Shown here piece after piece: positions 1 to 4,615 of a stretch of DNA of 5,706 nucleotides. The notes beneath the pieces are model-generated. The model had not been told where the DNA came from and did no database searches. It worked only from the letters and a program-made list of their open reading frames with translations. Position 1 is the first letter of the stretch. Each line of letters begins with the position of its first letter. A program made the translations under genes and the position numbers. Origin of the DNA: an uncultured Collinsella sp. (GTDB lineage: Bacteria > Actinomycetota > Coriobacteriia > Coriobacteriales > Coriobacteriaceae); assembly GCA_900752275.1 (NCBI GenBank), contig CAADUS010000198.1, positions 1-5,706 on the forward strand. The letters run 5' to 3'.

Positions 1-21
1 CGAGCCGTGGGCTTGAGCTGA
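1..21 (+). other. 3' end of an unidentified upstream gene (probable)
   Basis: A + strand gene very probably ends here because an intrinsic terminator oriented for the + strand begins three bases later. Two reading frames stop in time: frame 1 reads RAVGLS then TGA at 19-21, and frame 2 reads EPWA then TGA at 14-16. The third frame runs through the hairpin to a TAG just after it and is unlikely. Six or fewer codons are not enough to name the product or to choose between the two frames. Confidence 0.35.
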
Positions 22-23
22 AG

Positions 24-55
24 AAGGGGGAGGCCCCGCGGCCTCCCCCTTTTTT
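24..55 (+). terminator. Strong intrinsic (Rho-independent) terminator
   Basis: A perfect 10-bp GC-rich stem (26-35 GGGGGAGGCC with 40-49 GGCCTCCCCC) encloses a 4-base CCGC loop and is followed directly by a run of six T residues at 50-55. Two A-T pairs (24-25 with 50-51) can extend the stem to 12 bp. The T-run lies on the + strand; the opposite side has only an interrupted purine run, so the signal works for transcription entering from the left. It ends the upstream gene and separates it from the acpS operon. Confidence 0.93.
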
Positions 56-103
56 GCGTATATAGGGCCATCACTCCACTGTCACTGTGTTTTTGTCCCT
101 CGT

Positions 104-133
104 TTGTCGCATCTTCTGCGAACGGGCTACAAT
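104..133 (+). promoter_or_regulatory. Candidate sigma-70-type promoter for the acpS operon
   Basis: A -10 hexamer TACAAT at 128-133 matches the consensus at five of six bases. A -35 candidate TTGTCG at 104-109 matches TTGACA at four of six, with an 18-bp spacer. No extended -10 TGn is present. Transcription would begin near 139-141, giving a leader of roughly 22-24 bases that just contains the ribosome binding site. It is the only convincing promoter seen between the upstream terminator and the first gene. The start point is inferred from spacing. Confidence 0.65.
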
Positions 134-152
134 GTCATAGTCTGTGCAGCAT

Positions 153-160
153 GGAGGTGA
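153..160 (+). promoter_or_regulatory. Ribosome binding site that fixes the acpS start
   Basis: GGAGGTGA at 153-160 is almost fully complementary to the 3' end of 16S rRNA, and its GGAGG core sits five bases before the ATG at 163. An in-frame ATG at 151 lies just upstream, but using it would place the Shine-Dalgarno inside codons 1-4 and leave almost no leader after the predicted promoter. The site therefore argues for initiation at 163. Confidence 0.88.
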
Positions 161-162
161 TT

Positions 163-702
163 ATGGCCGAAGCCGGAATCGGCGTTGATATCGTCGAGAT
201 TTCCCGAATGAAATCAATCCTTGAGAAGACACCCGCGTTTGCCCGTCGCGTGTTTACTGATGAAGAGCGCGCGTATTGCGACGCATCGTCTCGTCCTGCC
301 GCGCATTATGCCAGTCGTTTCGCTTCTCGCGAAGCGGTGCTTAAAGCGCTTGGAACGGGTTTTAGCCAAGGCGTTGGCCGTAAAGACGTTTCCGTAACTC
401 GCGATAAGCTCGGCAAGCCAAAAGCGCTGCTTTCGGGCCGTGCTCTCGAAATCGCCCAGGAATTGGGCGTTGTCGAGGTTGCTCTTTCTATTACTCTGAC
501 GGGTGACTTGGCTGTCGCTAATGCCATTGCGATCACCGAGGATGCTCGACCTAAACCCAAGGAAGAAAAGGTGAGCACGAAGGAGCGCGTTGCTCAGACA
601 CTTAAAGAGGCTCGTTCTGTCTTAGACGAGCTCGAACAGCTGCAACAATCTGCTTTGTCGGAACATCTGGATGATGATCCGCAAGATGCGCTAGGAGCAT
701 AG
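163..702 (+). CDS. acpS: Holo-[acyl-carrier-protein] synthase with C-terminal extension
   Basis: AcpS transfers 4'-phosphopantetheine from CoA to the conserved serine of apo-ACP in the cytoplasm, switching on fatty acid synthesis. From ATG 163 the protein has 179 residues. The core (about 1-127) opens with the Mg-binding GVDIVEISR motif (D9) and contains RFASREAVLKALGTG at 52-66, where E57 is the second expected metal ligand and K61 the conserved lysine. The usual lysine of the KEA motif is R56. The typical SxSH histidine near the end of the core appears as G114 in SITLTGD. Family members are usually about 120-130 residues. Here some 50 extra residues follow: a charged linker, an amphipathic helix (about 140-166) and an acidic tail ending DDDPQDALGA. 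It is the first gene of the operon and abuts nnr with no gap. Family assignment is firm; the role of the tail is unknown. Confidence 0.93.
   Translation: MAEAGIGVDIVEISRMKSILEKTPAFARRVFTDEERAYCDASSRPAAHYASRFASREAVLKALGTGFSQGVGRKDVSVTRDKLGKPKALLSGRALEIAQELGVVEVALSITLTGDLAVANAIAITEDARPKPKEEKVSTKERVAQTLKEARSVLDELEQLQQSALSEHLDDDPQDALGA
693..697 (+). promoter_or_regulatory. Ribosome binding site of nnr inside the acpS 3' end
   Basis: AGGAG at 693-697 sits five bases before the nnr ATG at 703 and lies within the last codons of acpS. The acpS TAG (700-702) is followed immediately by the nnr ATG, an arrangement typical of translational coupling. Confidence 0.82.
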
Positions 703-2319
703 ATGAAACCGGTTTTGAGTACCGAGGAAGTCGTTCGCCTCGAAGATATTATCGAGCGTGAGGGCACCTCGAAGGCCGAACTCATGGAGTTGGCGGGCGA
801 ATTTGCCGCTAATGAGATTTTAAAGCTCAACCCCGATCGCGTTCTTGTATTGGTCGGTTTTGGCAACAATGGTGGAGATGGCTGGGTTGCCGCTGATATT
901 CTGACTCATAAGGGCGTTGATGTGGATATCGTCTCTCCGGTTGAGCCGGATGAGATCCCTGCCGCTCTCGCTCGTCATGTCGCCCGTCGCACTGCTGGTC
1001 GTGACGTGCATGTGTGTGTCGGCCCCTCTCGCGATGAGCTGGAAGTGCTGATCGATAAGGCCGATGTTGTAGTCGATGCCATTTTTGGTACTGGTTTTCA
1101 CGGTGATCTTCGTGCGCCGTTTTCAATTTGGATTCCCACGGTCAATGAAAATGCCGATTGCGTTGTTTCCATCGATGTTCCCTCGGGCTTGAATGCCGAG
1201 ACGGGTGTGGTTGATAATGACTGCATTCGTGCCGAGCGTACGGTGACGATGATTGCTCCTAAGATTGGCCTATACAGCGCTGACGGTCCCGAATACGCAG
1301 GCGATCTGGTCTGCGGTGGCCTGTACGACCGCCTTGATGAGGTCATTGACGATGTCGACCATGCTGCCGAGATCGTGGAGCCTGGCGACCTTGTGGACTA
1401 CTTTACTCCGCTGCCTACGAATATCGATAAGTACTCGCGCGGCTCGGTGCTCATTGTTGCTGGATCGGCGCAGTATCCTGGTGCCGCCATTATGGCTGCT
1501 AAGTCCGCTGCCCGCGCAGGTGCCGGCTATGTGGCGGTCGCGACGCCAGATGCATGTGCCAACCTTATTCGCATGGCGCTCCCCTCGATTCCGGTCTTTG
1601 CCATTCCATCTGATTCCCGCGGGTCTTTTGGTGCCGCTGCGCGCATGACGGTATGTGAGATTGCCAAGAAATACAGCTGTGTGCTGTGTGGTCCCGGCAT
1701 GACGACGTCTGCCGGTGCCATGCAGGTGGTTTCAGGCCTGCTCGAGCTCGACGTGCCACTTATCTTGGATGCCGATGCTCTCAACTGTCTTGCCAAGATT
1801 GCAATCGACGGCATCGACAGCAATCCCGAGATGTATCGTCGCGAGCAGCCGCTCGTCATGACACCACATTATCGCGAGCTTTCGCGTCTCGTTGCCGGCG
1901 ATGAGGTCAATGACCTTGGCACCGCGATTGCTGCTGCGCAAAAGGTTGTCTGGGCCGCCGGTTCCGATAACCTCGTTGTTATCGCTAAGGGCCCAACGAC
2001 GGCCATTTGCGGTGTTGAGCGCGTGCTACTGCCGCTCTCGGGCCCGGCGTCGTTGGCGACCGCTGGCTCGGGTGACGTCCTTGCGGGCATTCTGGCCGGC
2101 ACACTGGCCACCATGCGCGACGAGATGGACCGTTGGGAGCTGCTGTACTCGTATGCCGTCGCACTTCATAGCTATGCCGGTTTTGCCGCGGCGACGGAGT
2201 TTGGCGAGAAGAGCGTTATCGCGACCGATCTTATCGACTTGATCGGTCCCGCCATGGAGTTAGCGGCAAAGGATGCGCTCGATGATCTGGGAATCACAGA
2301 CGAAGGGTCGGATGAATAA
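703..2319 (+). CDS. nnr: Bifunctional NAD(P)HX epimerase / ADP-dependent NAD(P)HX dehydratase
   Basis: This metabolite-repair enzyme converts damaged NADH and NADPH hydrates back to working cofactors: the N-terminal YjeF_N domain epimerises R- and S-NAD(P)HX, and the C-terminal ribokinase-like domain dehydrates the S form using ADP. The 538-residue length fits the fused bacterial form. Epimerase signatures are LMELAG at 27-32, GNNGGDG at 54-60, DAIFGTG at 125-131 and IDVPSG at 157-162. Dehydratase signatures are AGSAQYPGAA at 253-262, CGPGM at 329-333, DADALN at 356-361, TPHYRE at 387-392, KGPT at 429-432 and GSGD at 455-458, with D458 the expected catalytic aspartate. The domain boundary falls near 225-245. 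Both halves look intact. The DKYSRG entry motif replaces the HKG type of E. coli and, as I recall, is the usual actinobacterial form. The start has a good Shine-Dalgarno five bases upstream. Confidence 0.96.
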   Translation: MKPVLSTEEVVRLEDIIEREGTSKAELMELAGEFAANEILKLNPDRVLVLVGFGNNGGDGWVAADILTHKGVDVDIVSPVEPDEIPAALARHVARRTAGRDVHVCVGPSRDELEVLIDKADVVVDAIFGTGFHGDLRAPFSIWIPTVNENADCVVSIDVPSGLNAETGVVDNDCIRAERTVTMIAPKIGLYSADGPEYAGDLVCGGLYDRLDEVIDDVDHAAEIVEPGDLVDYFTPLPTNIDKYSRGSVLIVAGSAQYPGAAIMAAKSAARAGAGYVAVATPDACANLIRMALPSIPVFAIPSDSRGSFGAAARMTVCEIAKKYSCVLCGPGMTTSAGAMQVVSGLLELDVPLILDADALNCLAKIAIDGIDSNPEMYRREQPLVMTPHYRELSRLVAGDEVNDLGTAIAAAQKVVWAAGSDNLVVIAKGPTTAICGVERVLLPLSGPASLATAGSGDVLAGILAGTLATMRDEMDRWELLYSYAVALHSYAGFAAATEFGEKSVIATDLIDLIGPAMELAAKDALDDLGITDEGSDE

Positions 2320-2321
2320 TT

Positions 2322-3467
2322 ATGAATAAAGCCGATTTGACGCGTTGGTCCTGGGTCGAGATCGACCGCGGGGCGCTTCGCCGCAACACGAGGGCCTATA
2401 AGAATTTGCTGAATCCGCGCCAGCGCCTATGCTGCGTGGTTAAAGCCGACGCTTATGGTCATGGAGCTGTTGAGTGCGCCAAGATCATGTATTCGGCCGG
2501 AGTCGACATGTTTGCCGTGGCGACGGTTAACGAGGGCGTTGAGCTCCGACAGGGCGGGATCACGAAACCCATCCTCATCCTTAGCGAGCCGCCTATCGAA
2601 GCCATTCCGACGTTGCTCGAGTTCGATATCATGCCCTCGGTCTATACGTCTGACTTTGCTCTTGCGTATGGCGAATGCGCCGTCGCGGCGGGCAAGGTGG
2701 GTAAGTATCATCTCGCCATCGAGACGGGTATGAACCGTATCGGCGTACATTACACGCAGGTGCTCGACTTTGTCCGCGGCATTAGTTTCCATCGCGGCAT
2801 TCAGTGCGATGGCGTATTTACACACTTCGCCACTGCCGATGAACCTTCGGGCTGGGACTACAAGCTGCAGTGCCAGCGCTTTACCGAGGCCGTTCAGGCC
2901 ATTAAGGATGCGGGTTTTGAGTGCGGTATCGTGCACTGCGCCAACACGCCGTCCTCGATGCTCGACCCTTCGATGCATTTTGATATGATTCGCGCCGGCG
3001 TTGGCTTGTATGGCATGCAGCCGTGCGAGCTGAGCGGCCACGTGATGCAGCTCGATCCCGTTATGAGCGTCCATGCGCGCGTGACGCGCGTGGCACACCC
3101 TGCGATGGGCGAGGGTGTGGGCTACGGTTTTACCTACCGCGTACCGCGTACGCGCGTTCAGATCTGCACGCTGCCGATCGGTTATGCCGACGGCCTATCG
3201 CGTACGCTTTCCAATCGTATGGACGTGCTGTATCGCGGCGAGCGCGTGCGTCAGGTTGGCAATATCTGCATGGATCAGTTTATGGTCGCCATTCAGTCCA
3301 ACCCGGCACACGAGATTCCCGAGGCCGAGTATGGTGACGAGATGATTATTGTCGGCCGCGATGGCGATGCCGAGATCACTATGGACGAGATGGCCCGACT
3401 GCGCGGAACGATTAACTACGAGGTCGCCTGCGGCTTTGGCATGCGCCTCGACAAGGTCTACGTGTAG
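2322..3467 (+). CDS. alr: Alanine racemase (PLP-dependent)
   Basis: Alr interconverts L- and D-alanine with pyridoxal phosphate and supplies D-alanine for peptidoglycan. The 381-residue length is normal. The PLP lysine is K41 in VVKADAYGHG. The second catalytic base is Y268 in GVGYGFTY. R139 in ETGMNRIG, HCANTP at 205-210, R224 in IRAGVGLYG and M317 in ICMDQ fit the other conserved active-site blocks. One departure stands out: the motif usually read as K-(I/V)-(D/E)-T-G-M, whose lysine is carbamylated in the Bacillus stearothermophilus enzyme, reads A132-I-E-T-G-M here. The gene begins two bases after the nnr stop and has only a weak, distant purine run (GAAGGG at 2302-2307), so translation probably depends on coupling to nnr. 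The N-terminal WSWVEID block 8 residues in agrees with this ATG. Confidence 0.96.
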   Translation: MNKADLTRWSWVEIDRGALRRNTRAYKNLLNPRQRLCCVVKADAYGHGAVECAKIMYSAGVDMFAVATVNEGVELRQGGITKPILILSEPPIEAIPTLLEFDIMPSVYTSDFALAYGECAVAAGKVGKYHLAIETGMNRIGVHYTQVLDFVRGISFHRGIQCDGVFTHFATADEPSGWDYKLQCQRFTEAVQAIKDAGFECGIVHCANTPSSMLDPSMHFDMIRAGVGLYGMQPCELSGHVMQLDPVMSVHARVTRVAHPAMGEGVGYGFTYRVPRTRVQICTLPIGYADGLSRTLSNRMDVLYRGERVRQVGNICMDQFMVAIQSNPAHEIPEAEYGDEMIIVGRDGDAEITMDEMARLRGTINYEVACGFGMRLDKVYV

Positions 3468-3470
3468 GAG
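3466..3470 (+). promoter_or_regulatory. Ribosome binding site of the uracil-DNA glycosylase gene
   Basis: AGGAG at 3466-3470 overlaps the alr stop codon (TAG at 3465-3467) and lies five bases before the ATG at 3476. It favours that ATG over the in-frame ATG three codons later at 3485. Confidence 0.8.
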
Positions 3471-3475
3471 TCGCC

Positions 3476-4096
3476 ATGGGCGTCATGCACATCCCCGGCC
3501 ATACCCATCAGGCGCCACGTGAGGTCGCACTCGAGGAGATTGAGGCTGTTCTGGGCGATTGTCACCTCTGCCAGCTCTACCAGTCGCGCCACAATATCGT
3601 GTTTGGCGTGGGAAACCCCCGCGCCCGCGTCATGTTTATTGGTGAAGCACCGGGTCGCAACGAGGATTTGCAGGGCGAACCCTTTGTGGGGGCGGCGGGT
3701 GAAGACCTCAACGGCATTTTGTCCCTGGCAGGTCTTAAGCGCGAGGATGTCTATATCGCCAACGTGCTTAAGTGTCGCCCGCCGGGAAACCGCAATCCGC
3801 GCCCCGAGGAAGTGCTGGCTTGCTCACCGTTTTTGCGCGAGCAGATTCGAAGCATCTGGCCCGATATCATCGTGACGCTCGGCAACCCCGCAACGCACTT
3901 TGTGCTCAAGACCGAGATTGGCATTACCAAGCTGCGCGGCAGGTTCCATCAGATGGGGCACTTTGTGGTGATGCCGACGTTTCATCCTGCGGCGGCGCTG
4001 CGCAATCCGGCGTGGCAGGAGTTGCTGGAGGAAGACTTTAAGATGCTGGGCGACTATCTGGAGCGACACCCCGCGCCAGAGGGTGCCTCGGAATAA
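3476..4096 (+). CDS. Uracil-DNA glycosylase, family 4 (4Fe-4S)
   Basis: Family 4 UDGs cut uracil from DNA that arose by cytosine deamination or dUTP incorporation, the first step of base excision repair. The protein has 206 residues, normal for the family. Four cysteines, C29 and C32 (CHLC) plus C100 and C116, have the spacing expected of the 4Fe-4S cluster ligands. The catalytic region reads FIGEAPG at 54-60 followed by GEPFVG at 67-72; the second DNA-binding motif is FHPAA at 169-173 with RNP following. KCRPPGNRNP at 99-108 is another family block. Related family 4 and 5 enzymes can be confused, but the GEAPG motif and cysteine pattern favour family 4. It lies 8 bases after alr and ends in tandem TAA stops 12 bases before tsaE. 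Its place among cell-wall and tRNA genes suggests shared growth-linked expression rather than a common pathway. Confidence 0.94.
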   Translation: MGVMHIPGHTHQAPREVALEEIEAVLGDCHLCQLYQSRHNIVFGVGNPRARVMFIGEAPGRNEDLQGEPFVGAAGEDLNGILSLAGLKREDVYIANVLKCRPPGNRNPRPEEVLACSPFLREQIRSIWPDIIVTLGNPATHFVLKTEIGITKLRGRFHQMGHFVVMPTFHPAAALRNPAWQELLEEDFKMLGDYLERHPAPEGASE

Positions 4097-4097
4097 T

Positions 4098-4103
4098 AAG
4101 GAG
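4098..4103 (+). promoter_or_regulatory. Ribosome binding site of tsaE
   Basis: AAGGAG at 4098-4103 begins within the second of two tandem in-frame TAA stops of the glycosylase gene (4094-4099) and sits five bases before the ATG at 4109. It is one of the strongest internal ribosome binding sites of the operon. Confidence 0.85.
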
Positions 4104-4108
4104 CATAT

Positions 4109-4615
4109 ATGTCCCTGGAGCGCCTGGGGGTAGGTATTTATAAAACGGCTTGCTCTGCTGATACGGAGCATTTTGGCGAGCTGGTTGCGCCGTGCCTGGA
4201 AGATGGTGATGTGCTGATCTTGACCGGCGGCCTCGGGGTGGGCAAAACCCACTTTACCAAGGGCGTTTCGCGTGGTCTGGGCGACGGTCATATGGTCACG
4301 AGCCCCACATTTGCACTCATGGCTGTTCATGACCAGGGGCGTATTCCTCTGTTCCACTTTGACCTGTACCGTCTGGAGCATGCTTACGAGCTCGAGGATA
4401 CGGGCATTTTCGATGTACTGGGCTATGAGGGTGCCTGTCTGTTGGAGTGGGGCGAACAGTTCCAGGACGAACTGACAGACGAGTATCTTTCGGTAACGCT
4501 TAAGCGTGATGAGAACGATAGCGACGTGCGAATGATAACGCTCGAGGCGCACGGCGAGCGCGCAGCGAAGCTTTCCGATTTGATTGATAAGGCTGTACAA
4601 GATGAGCTTGCATAA
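4109..4615 (+). CDS. tsaE: tRNA t6A37 threonylcarbamoyladenosine biosynthesis ATPase TsaE
   Basis: TsaE (YjeE) is the small P-loop ATPase that works with TsaB and TsaD to place threonylcarbamoyl on A37 of ANN-decoding tRNAs; its ATP hydrolysis is thought to reset the complex. The 168-residue protein shows a Walker A motif GGLGVGKT at 40-47 (family form usually LGAGKT), the TSPTFAL block at 64-70, HFDLYRLE at 83-90 and the EWGE motif at 113-116. Length and motif order match the family throughout. The last 14 bases overlap the start of tsaB, which supports coupled synthesis of two partners of the same complex. In E. coli tsaE also lies beside nnr (yjeF), so the neighbourhood is partly conserved. 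Nothing suggests loss of function. Confidence 0.96.
   Translation: MSLERLGVGIYKTACSADTEHFGELVAPCLEDGDVLILTGGLGVGKTHFTKGVSRGLGDGHMVTSPTFALMAVHDQGRIPLFHFDLYRLEHAYELEDTGIFDVLGYEGACLLEWGEQFQDELTDEYLSVTLKRDENDSDVRMITLEAHGERAAKLSDLIDKAVQDELA

Noticed and set aside
71..86. Spaced TCACT repeats (71-75 and 82-86) upstream of the promoter
   Set aside because: Two five-base copies 11 bases apart are too short to support an operator; chance occurrence is likely.
1423..1443. Apparent loss of the HKG motif at the start of the Nnr dehydratase domain (reads DKYSRG)
   Set aside because: As I recall, DKY-type motifs are normal in actinobacterial dehydratases and all downstream catalytic motifs are intact, so this is lineage variation rather than a defect.
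2312..2329. Five-codon mini-frame ATG...TAA across the nnr-alr junction
   Set aside because: It has no convincing ribosome binding site, would compete with the alr start, and such tiny frames are common by chance in AT-rich junctions.
2427..3098. Open frame on the - strand (223 codons) opposite alr
   Set aside because: It lies wholly inside alr, whose active-site motifs are intact on the + strand, and its low-complexity His/Arg/Ala content indicates a shadow.
3076..3207. Inverted repeats CGCGCGT-g-ACGCGCG (3076-3090), CGCGTAC-cgc-GTACGCG (3138-3154) and palindrome GCGTACGC (3200-3207)
   Set aside because: All fall in Arg, Val and Tyr codons of conserved alr segments (HARVTRVA, YRVPRTRV, LSRTLS). 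Repetition of CGC, GCG and GTA is explained by codon choice and no spacing pattern suggests a binding site.
3824..4600. Long open frame on the - strand (258 codons) opposite the glycosylase and tsaE genes
   Set aside because: It spans the junction of two well-supported + strand genes, has no recognisable motif, and long antisense frames are expected opposite high-GC coding DNA.
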